A stretch of DNA of 64,000 bases from Arabidopsis thaliana (taxonomy: Eukaryota; Streptophyta; Magnoliopsida; Brassicales; Brassicaceae). The notes beneath the pieces were generated by a model. That model was not told the origin of the DNA. It did no database searches and worked only from the letters and a program-made list of their open reading frames with translations. The stretch spans positions 26,911,503 through 26,975,502 of the forward strand of contig NC_003076.8 of the NCBI RefSeq assembly GCF_000001735.4, written 5' to 3'. Position 1 is the stretch's first letter. Each line of letters opens with the position of its first letter. Position numbers and translations under genes: made by a program. Positions 10,482-21,682 of this stretch are shown here, in pieces.

Positions 10482-11772
10482 CTAACTCAGAACAAAACGG
10501 CAATGCTGATAACCTACAAAAGAAAAATCAAAGTCTTAAAATTTGCAATTCAGTTCTCTATTGAATCTTAAGGTAAATCTGAGTTATGAAACTTACTCGG
10601 GTCAGTGGTGATAAGCATGGCGGTTCCACCGAAAGAGCAAGTACCTCCGTTTCGTTTAGTCTTTTGCCAATAACTGTTGAAAGCATAAGAGGCATGAGCC
10701 ATGACTGTGTCTGGATAGTAACATATACCATGAGGTTTAATCTCATCGCAATTGGCTCCTCCTTGTCCACACGCAAAGTCCAGAGACTGTTGCAATGTCT
10801 CTGCCGCTACGCTAGGTTTCGCCACGCACCATAGCCCTTCCACGTTCTTCTTCTTTACCGGTTGCGGTGACGGCGCTGGATGATAAGGAAGGCACGGTGG
10901 AAGAGAGATCCCTTGATTTGATTCCATCGGAGATTGTGAAGGTTCAGGGAAATAGGGTATAGTAGGTGGAGATGGAGATCCAATTGAGGAGTGAATTGGT
11001 GAAGTTTCTGGTGACGGAGATGGTAATGTTGGGAAAGAGGTTGTGAATTTGCTGCTGAGGTTGACTAAAGATCTTAGATTTCTTCTTGTCATCGTCGTTG
11101 TAGATTCTTGTTCTGGCTCAGGGTTTAAGAAATTGACTTTGTTGAAGCTTAAAGATCCGAGCTTTTCAACGGAATGAAGCAGATCACGATGGTTATGAGG
11201 GGAAGTAAGGAAGTTTTGAGGTGGGTTTATGGTGAAAGTTGAGTTTATGGTTTTGAGGAAGATGAGAACAGGTTTGAACATTTCTGAGCTTTTTGGGTTG
11301 TTTAAGCATTGGTAAGAGAAGCCAGAGGAGACTTTGATGTTGTTCTCGAGACCCCATCTTGTGAGAGAATGGTATATGTTTTTCAAAGAAGATAAAACCA
11401 GATCAGAGCTGTGTTGTGTGGTTTGGCAAGAATCAGGGAAAAATATAACAATGGTGGTGATTTTGGTGGAAGGGTAACGAGAGAGGATATGGGTTTTAAG
11501 CCAAGTTTCAGCTTTTATGATACTTGAGGAAATCTCAGTGATGGTTTTGTTGCCACTTACTGAAACAGCGAGATCAAGATCAGTGGTTTGAGGAAGTTGA
11601 AGGAGATTGTTGTTGAGGTTTAGAGCTTCAATGGGTGTTGATTCTTGACCAGCTCCTGCATACAGAGATTATACTTATGAGTTGCAAGAAAAGAAGAACA
11701 ATAATTACATTTTTTGTTACCTGCAAAACTGAGAAAGGCAATGAAGAGGAAAATGTAAAGAAGATGCCTCAT
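10482..11772 (-). CDS. GH17-like protein with X8 (CBM43) domain, probably catalytically inactive
   Basis: Three exons (11772-11721, 11655-10597, 10513-10482) with GT-AG borders give 380 residues (AT5G67460 by position). Residues 1-18 form a signal peptide (MRHLLYIFLFIAFLSFA). The next 200 or so resemble a glucan endo-1,3-beta-glucosidase (GH17) barrel in pieces, but the usual NYG start motif and the SETGWPS nucleophile block are not visible. A Pro/Ser-rich linker (about 225-285) leads to a complete X8/CBM43 module from WCVAKPS (about 293), with the spaced cysteines and CSFGGTAML motif. The 3' exon supplies the final SYQHCRF. X8 domains bind callose, so a cell-wall or plasmodesmal binding role is likely. 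The start at 11772 gives the clean signal peptide; TTTATAAA lies 75-82 bp upstream. Confidence 0.85.
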
Positions 11773-11846
11773 TTTGCCTTTGGCACAGGTTTTTCTTTTC
11801 TTTACTTGTGTGATACTTGGTTTCTTTCTCAGCACATGAGAAGTAG

Positions 11847-11854
11847 TTTATAAA
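11847..11854 (-). promoter_or_regulatory. TATA box of GH17-like gene
   Basis: TTTATAAA about 75 bp upstream of the start codon of the X8/GH17-like gene. The sequence is its own reverse complement; it is assigned to the minus strand by position. Confidence 0.5.
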
Positions 11855-14800
11855 AGATAGGTTTTTTGTAGAGTACAGAGGAAGAATCAAAATAAGGTCA
11901 TTTTTTACTTTTAAGGAAAAAAAGAAAAAGGAAGATTAATGTTACACTGTGACTGTGTGTGTTGTTCTTGCTTCTTACTATAAAGTGGCGTAGCAACAAT
12001 GACATGGATAATAATGCCGTTGAAATGTTGAATTGTTCTGTTTTAAGAAATGGTATTATTGCGACACGTGTCTCTAGTGGTAACAATGTACAACAAAGTT
12101 GGTTGCTTTGTTTGACTGTTGAGTGTTCACATGATAAACTTCAAATGGAGGGGTTAGAATATGGTTCAGGCTTCAGATCGATTGTTCTAGTTTTATTTCG
12201 AAATTTGGATTAGATTGGTTCGATTATTAACAAATATCCTTTTGGAAATGAAAAACTCTAAGAGAAAACCAATAATATGGTCGCAGTCTTTGGAATCCAT
12301 AGAAGAGGGAAATTCACGCTAGGCACAAAACATTGTGGACCCTCGACAACGTTAGAAAACATCTTCTGCTAGATGTTTGATGGCCTTTAATAGCTAAGTG
12401 ATTTATAGAGAACGACATATAATGGGCTTTAGTTTGGGCCTTTTAAAAGCCATAGTATGGGCTTATTTGCTTTGTCCAAGTTCAGTATTGGGTTTATAAG
12501 GAAACTTTTTATCGTGAAAAATAGAGTAATTTATATTCACAAGCAGATTTCCATTTCGAGTTATTTTATTTAAAAAGGCTGTGATTACTGATAAGACTGA
12601 TATTATTGAGTGAAGGAAGTGGTGTGGGATTCTAAAATTGCTTTGAACGTTTTGAATAATCCTGTCATAATGATTATGACAACACTAGCTTTATCATGAT
12701 TACCACCTCAATCAATGTTTAATTAACCAGATAATAAACGAAAAAATTAACGAATAAGAAGATGGCAGTGTATTAAAATCCAAGCATTGACCCATCCGAC
12801 CCATGATCTTCTCGGATTTGTCGGTATCATTACATGCTGCTAAATAGTCTTCTCTAACGTTGATTTTGTCTAGCCACATCAAGAAAGAAAAAACTATATT
12901 CAAAAGTTTAAATGTTAGGGAAACCATCACATAACATGCATTTTTACCAAAAAAATAGTTTTGAAAAATGAAATATTAGTTGAAGTTGCAGAGATTCGAA
13001 TTAAAACCGCGAGCCTCTTGTTAAAAAATAAATCCCTCAACTTCAAAACTGTAGTCATACCATAATTCTGGCTTGTGATCTCAATAGAAATAGTATCAAA
13101 GAGTGACAATAATGAGTAATGACAGAAAATGAGTACAAAAGTGTTGAAGAAAAAAAAAAAAGTGTTGAAGAATATTATTTATCTTGAGCTTTAAGTATAT
13201 TTATAACACAAGCGTTGCAGATTTATGTTTACGTGGAATAGAAGAAAACTTTTTTCCCTCAAGATTTTTAATTTTTTGCGTAGAGGAATATTTGTTTCTT
13301 CTTCTTATATATTGACAATAATGTACATGCTATTTCTAACCAAGAGAAATACAGCTAGAAGTTAAAAATAAACAAAATATACCAACTTGAAAAATAAGAA
13401 TGAAAATTATTATTTAGGTTTTAGATTGAACCTCTTGATTTTGTATAGTCACTAATGTTTCTGCATTATTTTGTTAGTAAAAGGATAAGATATTAAATAA
13501 TATGAGGAAAAGAAATGGACATCCCCGGCAAATGAAAATGGAAAAAGGTATAATAAAGATGAAAAAAAGACAATGATAAAGCTATTTTGGTTTAAAACAA
13601 ATTAAAAGAAAAAAGCAAAACGCTAGAGAGCGTGTGGTTGACCCCTTCGTTCTACACTTGTCGATTACCATCACCATTACCATTACCATTAATCTCTTAC
13701 CATTAATAAACATAAACACGCACAATGAGAGTCGGTGGATGAATAGATCAATTTATTTTTCTTTTGCATAATTTAAAAAAAAAAAACTAAAACAATAGAA
13801 AGAATAAAAGACAAAAAAAGAAAGAAAGAAAGATAAAAGATAGAGATGTAACGTTAAGCCCGTTGTGTCACTTTATTCCAAAGTTGCATGTATGGGTTGG
13901 GTCTTCTTCTTTTTTTCTTCCTTTTGTATTCACTACTAAATATATTTTTAATAGATTCGCTATAAACTTGATTTATACTTATTACCTATTTCATGTAAAA
14001 TATTTCTTCTTGTCTACCAAAATTCGTTGTTAGAATAGTAAACTAAATCTTTCAAGTTTTAAATATCAAGCAGTATCAAGCAGAGCAGTACAATGGAGAC
14101 ACTTTCTTATATTAATAATATACTTGCTTGTGACATAGCTAAAAACAACCGACACTTTTACATTTTGTTTTCAACTCGAGTTATTGTTTGTTAGTATTAA
14201 AAAACAAACTTTAAATAGTCTTTTGAAGTTTGGAATTGTTGGCCCATATTATGTTGTAGGTAATATGGAATCAGCCGGTACACTGGACCACAGAGGATTG
14301 TCTTTCCGTCTACAGTCTACAGAATCAGCCGGACTAGTTTTGTAACTTTTGTTTAAAAGAGCTATTTATTATTTGTAATCTTAGTTTTTAAGTTTTAACT
14401 AAAAGAATGAAGAAAATGTAGACAAAATCGAAAAGTCGATGGTGGAGGTATGTACGTGTCTTTTTCCTTTGTCCGTCTTGAAACCAACGAAACAAAATCG
14501 GAAATTGTCTACGTTAAAGGACAATCACATTCTTAGTTAATTAATACTCCATACCAAGGGACATTTACGTCTTTAAGCACCAAAACCATAGTATTGGATT
14601 GGCGAAAATTTCCAAATTTCCAAAGCAACAAGACCATGAGAGTCCATCCATAATCATTTTTATTATAAACTTAATAGTCAATTTCCATGAAGCTGGACTT
14701 GAATAGTTAGGCTGTCTATTCTTCGTTTTTATGTCTTTTACGTGAACAACTCGTAATTCTTTATCTGTTTTTCTGAACATATGTTTGTTGTCGCACACGT

Positions 14801-15070
14801 ATAATACAATTATACAAATACATTTGTTTTTAGTCTAAAACCATCTACATTGGGATATTTTATAAGAGTTTTTTACAATTAAAAAAATAAAAATAATAAA
14901 AATGAAAGAAAGAAAGTGAATAATTAAATTATAATATAATATTAATATTTTTTTTGTTTGAAAAACTTTGTGGGTTTCTGTCCTAAATTATTTTTTTAAT
15001 CATTTTATTAAGTACTGGTAATTACTAATTAACGGATAGTTTAAAATAAGCAGATTAAACGATCCCGGAA

Positions 15071-15084
15071 TGCTGACGTCAGCA
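15071..15084. promoter_or_regulatory. 14-bp palindromic bZIP-type element upstream of FH6
   Basis: TGCTGACGTCAGCA is a perfect palindrome containing TGACGTCA, the high-affinity site for plant TGA/C-S1 bZIP dimers, about 250 bp before the FH6 start codon. Binding is inferred from the motif only. Confidence 0.5.
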
Positions 15085-15332
15085 TCATAAATCTCAGATC
15101 TCGATACGAAACGAATTTCTCACTGCAGCAGCTATTACTTTCCCTTTTTCACCTTTTTTTTCCTTTCTTTTTCTTTCTTTTTTCCATTTCTTAATTTTTT
15201 CTTCCCATTGAAGATTACTCTACGATCTGACGAACAAGGCAACCAAAAAAAGGGCAAAGAACAGAGAGAGAGCAAAAAGCAGAAGAAGATGAATTTAGAC
15301 GAGAATTGTAAAATAGTTTATCACGATTCGCC

Positions 15333-18300
15333 ATGAAAGCTCTTCAATCCAGATTCTTCTTCTTCTTCTTCTTCTACATCTTCTTCTCAGTTTCCGTTAG
15401 TAGTGAAGCTCATCGGAGAATCCTTCATCAGCCGCTTTTCCCGGAATCTTCTACTCCACCACCACCAGATTTCCAATCGACACCGTCTCCTCCTCTACCC
15501 GACACTCCCGATCAGCCATTTTTCCCGGAGAATCCTTCTACGCCTCAACAAACTCTATTTCCTCCTCCGCCACCTCCTGTTTCCGCCGACGTCAATGGCG
15601 GATTACCGATTCCAACTGCTACTACTCAATCAGCCAAGCCTGGGAAAAAAGTTGCTATCGTCATTTCTGTTGGAATTGTCACGCTCGGGATGCTTTCTGC
15701 TCTAGCTTTCTTCTTGTACCGTCATAAAGCCAAGCACGCCAGCGATACTCAGAAGCTTGTTACTGGAGGTGGCGATGGCGGCGGTTCTCGAAGATTCCAG
15801 GAAGATTCAGGACCACCGACGACGACGTCTTCTACATTTCTCTATATGGGAACTGTTGAACCGACCCGTGTTTCGGCGAGTGAGTCTAACGGCGGAACTA
15901 ATGGACCCGTTAATTCGTCTCCGTACCGGAAATTGAATTCGGCTAAGAGATCGGAACGGTATAGGCCCAGTCCGGAGCTCCAACCGCTTCCTCCGTTAGC
16001 TAAACCCCCGCAACCCTCTGATAACTCTCCGTCGGCTTTATCTCCTTCTTCATCATCTTCCGGTGAAGAATGCCGTGACACAGCGTTTTACACGCCGCAC
16101 GGATCTGCGATCAGCAGCGATGACGGTTACTACACCGCATTCCCTCGCTCCGCCAATGGATCACTTCCTCACTCGAAGAGAACATCTCCGAGGTCTAAGT
16201 TTGGATCAGCTCCGACGACGGCAGCATCTAGGTCGCCGGAGATGAAACACGTCATCATCCCGTCGATTAAGCAGAAACTGCCGCCACCGGTACAACCTCC
16301 GCCTCTAAGAGGCTTGGAAAGTGATGAACAAGAGCTTCCTTATTCCCAGAACAAGCCTAAGTTCTCGCAGCCACCTCCACCGCCCAATAGGGCGGCGTTT
16401 CAAGCCATAACTCAGGAAAAATCACCAGTGCCACCACCACGACGGTCTCCACCTCCACTCCAGACTCCACCACCACCTCCTCCTCCGCCGCCTCTTGCTC
16501 CGCCTCCACCTCCTCAGAAACGGCCGAGAGATTTCCAGATGCTACGAAAAGTCACCAATTCGGAAGCAACAACCAATTCTACAACGTCACCTTCAAGAAA
16601 ACAAGCATTCAAGACTCCAAGTCCTAAAACGAAGGCTGTTGAAGAGGTCAATAGCGTATCAGCAGGTTCTCTTGAGAAATCAGGTGATGGGGACACGGAC
16701 CCAAGCAAGCCAAAGTTAAAGCCACTCCACTGGGACAAAGTACGAGCGAGCTCAGATCGAGCCACTGTTTGGGACCAGCTCAAATCAAGCTCATTCCAGT
16801 GGGTAGCATTTTTTACTACATATTTGTGCCGCATGCATTTTTGAATTTGACGTTTTTAGTGACTTTTTTGATCTGATCATGCTATATAGATTGAACGAGG
16901 ATAGGATGGAGCATCTGTTTGGTTGCAATTCTGGAAGTTCAGCTCCAAAGGAACCTGTGAGAAGGTCAGTGATACCTTTAGCTGAGAATGAGAACAGAGT
17001 GCTTGATCCAAAGAAATCGCAGAACATTGCAATTCTCTTAAGAGCTCTCAATGTAACACGTGAAGAGGTTTCCGAAGCTCTCACGGATGGTAAGTCATTG
17101 TCTCCAATTTTATTTATTTTTGAAGGGAAGGTTCCATTTGCATCTTAAAGCAGCATTTTCATAGATTGTGCACATTTAGGTTCCTCTGTTTGGCACATGA
17201 CTCGTTTTTAAAAATATTGATGCCTTGATGGGCTAATGGAGATCTTGCGGATAGATAGAGATGCGCTCATCAGAGTTAACATTGGTGAAAATCTAAATAA
17301 TACTAAAATGGCTTAGGCCACAAGTTATAATCATTGCAAAGAAAATTGACATATGAAATGATTATCTCTGCTTTATATTGCTTCTAACATGACAGTTCAA
17401 CTTATGAAACATACCACATGTAAAGGAGAAAAAGGTCCATCCTATAATATTTTACAAGACTATCAAATATGTTGTAGCTGACATTCAATAAGATTCTCTG
17501 AGCACCATTGATTTCATTACGTTCTCGTTCTAAGATGCATGAGCATTTGTGGTCCCTATTATTTTAATTTAATAGTACTTGTGGCACCTGTAACAGGTAA
17601 TCCAGAGAGCTTAGGTGCTGAGCTTCTAGAGACTTTGGTGAAGATGGCTCCAACCAAGGAGGAAGAGATCAAACTGCGAGAGTACTCTGGTGATGTCTCT
17701 AAACTAGGAACAGCTGAAAGATTCCTCAAAACCATTCTCGATATCCCTTTTGCCTTCAAAAGAGTTGAAGCAATGTTGTATAGAGCCAACTTTGATGCAG
17801 AAGTCAAGTATCTAAGAAACTCTTTCCAGACATTAGAGGTTAGTTACTTAACAAGACACTTAATGATTAAATTTCTCAAACGAATTGTCCTAATTCTGAT
17901 CCCTTGGTTGCTTTGTAGGAAGCAAGCTTGGAACTAAAAGCAAGCAGACTATTCCTAAAGCTCCTCGAGGCTGTTCTAATGACGGGAAACCGAATGAACG
18001 TTGGCACGAATCGCGGAGATGCCATAGCCTTCAAACTCGATACGCTTTTAAAACTTGTAGACATCAAAGGAGTTGATGGCAAAACCACATTGCTTCATTT
18101 TGTCGTCCAAGAAATCACAAGATCCGAGGGAACAACGACAACAAAAGATGAAACCATCCTCCATGGAAACAATGACGGTTTCAGAAAGCAAGGATTACAA
18201 GTAGTTGCTGGACTCAGTAGAGATCTGGTTAATGTGAAAAAATCAGCCGGAATGGATTTCGATGTACTGAGCAGTTACGTGACAAAGCTCGAAATGGGTC

Positions 18301-18710
18301 TTGATAAACTCCGATCATTTCTCAAGACAGAGACAACTCAAGGGAGGTTCTTTGATTCGATGAAAACGTTTCTCAAAGAAGCAGAGGAAGAGATCCGAAA
18401 GATTAAAGGAGGAGAAAGAAAAGCTTTGTCAATGGTGAAAGAAGTAACAGAGTATTTCCACGGAAACGCTGCGAGAGAAGAAGCACATCCTTTAAGAATC
18501 TTCATGGTGGTGAGAGATTTTCTCGGAGTTCTCGATAACGTTTGTAAAGAAGTGAAGACGATGCAAGAAATGTCGACATCGATGGGTTCAGCTTCAGCTA
18601 GATCGTTCAGGATTTCAGCAACAGCTTCGTTACCGGTTCTTCATAGGTATAAAGCAAGACAAGACGACACAAGCTCGGATAGTGAACACAGCAGCAACTC
18701 TTCTACGTGA
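15333..18710 (+). CDS. FH6: FH6, membrane-anchored class I formin
   Basis: Four exons (15333-16798, 16890-17089, 17597-17838, 17919-18710) give 899 residues, the length I recall for FH6 (AT5G67470). Order of parts: signal peptide (1-26) with seven Phe in a row, Pro-rich extracellular stretch (32-83), transmembrane helix (106-129), Ser-rich cytoplasmic linker, FH1 proline tracts (about 345-397) that bind profilin, and FH2 from [12 protein letters not shown] (about 459) to about 870, with [13 protein letters not shown] near 659. Class I formins nucleate and bundle actin at the plasma membrane; FH6 is known from root-knot nematode giant cells. The donor of exon 1 is CA|GTGGGT; the open frame running past it into the intron is not coding. 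It converges on BT4. Confidence 0.95.
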
Positions 18711-19552
18711 TGAAAAAACAAAAAGCTGTACAGTTTCTTACACCAAGACACGAAGAATTAAATTGGTGTTTCTCAAGCCGGAGGAGATATCAGACATTGA
18801 GTTGGTTTAGTCGGAGAACACGGCCGTTTATAGAGTAACAAACACTATTAAAGTCTATAAATGATCAAATTTTCGTAACAAATAAGGAACCTTTTTTTTC
18901 TTAGTTTTTTATTTGTCAGCAATTTAAATATAGATAGATATATATATGAAAATTTCGTAATTTCTTGATTTTGGTTAAGTTTTGTGTTTCTTTGTTGTTG
19001 AAGGAATCAGAACCCAATACGAAAGTGATTAGAAAAAGGGATTTTGAAAGGAGAAGAAAATATATACTACACATGATACGATCATTGTTGAGGATTTGGT
19101 TTTGTGACAATGAATGTTTCCAACATTACTAATTTAATGAAATAGAAACATGTGATGTGAGTGAGGCCGATTTTGTGTACACTTGTACCACGTCCTCTCA
19201 GCTCTTACTGCTTTTGTCTTGTTCTACGTCACTTTTTCCCACCACGATCTTTTCGTTTCCTTTTTTCCATATTTGGATTTATTAAAAATAACAAAGCAAG
19301 TTGGGTCCTATAAAATTTGGTAGATTCTTCTTCTTCTGTTCATTTCACAACAAGATGACTCACTGAGCTTATTACCAATTTTGCCACTTAATCACTAAAC
19401 CGATCCGTAGACCGGATTTGATATTCCAGAGACTCTCTTGGCCGACCAAAATATGTGTCATTTATTCAAACTCATTATGTTACACTTGTTTTAAAGATAG
19501 GATCACAAGAAACGCTTAAAACTCGCCCTTCTTGAGATTGACAAAATGTTTT
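18711..19552. other. intergenic, convergent 3' ends of FH6 and BT4
   Basis: 3' untranslated and spacer DNA. T-rich and A-rich tracts are present; no coding or RNA feature was seen. Confidence 0.5.
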
Positions 19553-20994
19553 TTAACAGTTTGTCACCGGTAAAAAGAAAGGAGAGCCTCCGATTTTCTT
19601 ACTCCCCAATACATTCTTCACCAGAAGTTTCCATCTCGACTCATCTTTCTTGCTCTGTTTCTCCATCTTCTCCTTAAGGTTTCTGCATAGAGGGACTCGA
19701 CATTGATCAGAACCTGCGCAAACACGTGAATGCAGTTCAAGGAGTTGCCACATTCTCTTGCAATGCACGCAACCTCCTGGAACTCTTAGCTTACAGCCTG
19801 CGAAATGCCGGATCAGTGATTCTAATCCCTTGCAAGCTTCATAGTTACACGTTGCATGGTTCGGTTTGAAATCTTTATCGTGTGGCCCTATTGTTTTACA
19901 TCCATCTCTGCATATATGAACAAGTGCTTCCATTGCTTCGTATAGCTGCGAATATATCCTCTGATCATTGCGTTTTCTCATCCTCTCTTTCCGCGTCTGC
20001 GTTTATGTTCAAGATTTAGAATTTAGGAGAAAATACAGGGAAAAAAGGAAGTTTATTAAATCACTACTTACATTTGCTTCGATGATTACTGAGTCTCTAA
20101 CTTCTTTCTCAAGAAAGGGATGGCTTTTCTTCATAGCTGTCCATGCTTCTGTCGCAGAGAGTTCGTTAAAGTGTTTCATGATCATACGGTGAGATATGAG
20201 GCTAAGCCGAGGGAAATCACACAGCAGCGCAAGCTGGAACACATCAACCACATTCTCAGTGGTAAGCAAACCATGTTCTAGATGCCATTCACAGACCCGT
20301 TTCAGCTGAGGAACCACGTACGCGTGTGACAGAAGTAGCAAATGCATGATAAACTCGTTCATTTCTTCTTTCTCATAGCTACACAAAGGAAATCAGATTT
20401 CGTCAGTGAAAAGATCATAAGACGAATGTTAAAAGAGGCAGAGCAAATAAATATAGAGAGCAAGAAGAAATGGAATTTATATATACCAAGAAGAGTAGAG
20501 GAAACGGATAAAAACTCGCACAGCATCATGAGGGACACCTCGGATTGATATTGTATGCCACTTGCCATGTCTCTTGGCTTGCTTCAACATGCCTTTGATC
20601 ACAGTGGAAGCAGTTCCCTATTAATTCAAGAAAGACAATGTCCATATCAACCAAGTCTAGACCTTTCTAATCAACTGCTAAAGTCTGTATTCGCTTAGCT
20701 AAAGATCCTAACTACACATTGATAATTATGGTCAAAGGAGTTATAAGGAGAGCTTACAAGGATGTTGGCATGAGCATAGATGATACTGCCATTATCTGTA
20801 TAGATGACTACATCAGCTTTGTATCCGTCATTGAAAAGACGATCCCACATATCTCTTGTGGCTGTCGAAACGCTGCTATGCCCAAGTTTTTTCTTGAGTC
20901 CATCAGATTTTGATGGAAGAGGAGGAGGAATTGGCACAGAAGATGAATCTGCAGATTTGAAAGATTGATGAAGATCAACACAACCTGTCACCAT
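19553..20994 (-). CDS. BT4: BT4, BTB and TAZ domain scaffold protein
   Basis: Four coding exons (20994-20758, 20617-20487, 20378-20072, 19996-19553) give 372 residues (AT5G67480). The BTB domain begins near DGYKADVVIYTD (about 57) and runs to about 160. The BACK-like helices follow, then a TAZ zinc finger with the Cys/His pattern of HICRDGCKTIG through CRVPLC (about 245-335). The tail has the RWKLLVKNVLG basic-amphipathic segment where BT proteins bind calmodulin. BT proteins link CUL3 to bromodomain GTE factors and respond to nitrate, sugar, auxin and stress. An in-frame ATG at 21027 would add 11 residues, but it sits inside a likely leader intron (21300-21022, acceptor TGATGCAG), and the spliced leader has an in-frame TGA, so the start at 20994 is preferred. 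Confidence 0.93.
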
Positions 20995-21445
20995 TCTCTT
21001 GTTTAGCTTATCTTCTCTTCCCTGCATCAATCAAATGAAAATATATATTGTCGATTCTTTAGCCACAGATAAACTTCATTGTCATTTCTACACGAAATAT
21101 GTGACTCAGACAACAATTTTCACAGCATTATGTAACCAGATCTCATTTACGATTACAAATCGAATAGGATAAGAACAAATCTCTACATATATATTCACAC
21201 GAAAATATCAATCAGAAATAACAAGAATTCTTGAAACAGATCGATAGAAAATGTAAGAACAAGAATCAATCAATGCTCTAATTTGTTCCGACATATATAC
21301 CTTGAAAAGATTCAGACCACAGAATCAGGTTGCTTCGAAGAGGCAAGTCAAACAAAATTAACGAGAAAATCTTCTCCTTGGTAGAAAGAGCATGAGAAGA
21401 AACTCTCTCTATAGAGAAGCTTGAGAGATCAGAGATCTCTTACCA

Positions 21446-21454
21446 TTATATAAA
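21446..21454 (-). promoter_or_regulatory. TATA box of BT4
   Basis: TTTATATAA on the minus strand, about 145 bp upstream of the inferred leader-intron donor. Well placed for a transcription start near 21420. Confidence 0.5.
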
Positions 21455-21630
21455 CACACACACTCACAAAAACAATAGAAGACGACAAAAAAAATCCCAC
21501 CGAAAGGATAATTTATTGTTTTAATTTCCTTATTATCTCACTTTTTTCTTACTTTTGTGTTCAATAATTTGAAGATATTTTCTTGGTTCATATCATCAAC
21601 AGAGACACCCACCTGCGAAAATTACCCGAG

Positions 21631-21682
21631 AGGCGCGTGGAGTCTACGGTTACGAAACGGACGGCTGAGAATCCACGCGCCT
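21631..21682. promoter_or_regulatory. inverted CGCG-box pair upstream of BT4
   Basis: AGGCGCGTGGA (21631-21641) and its exact reverse complement (21672-21682) are separated by 30 bp. Each arm carries a GCGCGT/ACGCGC core like the CAMTA (calmodulin-binding activator) site. It lies about 180 bp upstream of the BT4 TATA box. Function is inferred. Confidence 0.45.

Larger units (their letters stand above)
11773..15332. other. intergenic: divergent upstream regions of GH17-like gene and FH6
   Basis: About 3.5 kb with no supported gene. A TGGGC(C/T) cluster at 12424-12470 lacks a neighbouring gene. A 17-bp inverted repeat (7-bp arms) lies at 12664-12680. A CCATTA microsatellite is at about 13665-13705 and short GAAA runs near 13820. 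The last 300 bp are the FH6 promoter and leader, with a 14-bp bZIP palindrome (15071-15084) and long pyrimidine tracts (15135-15200). Confidence 0.5.
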
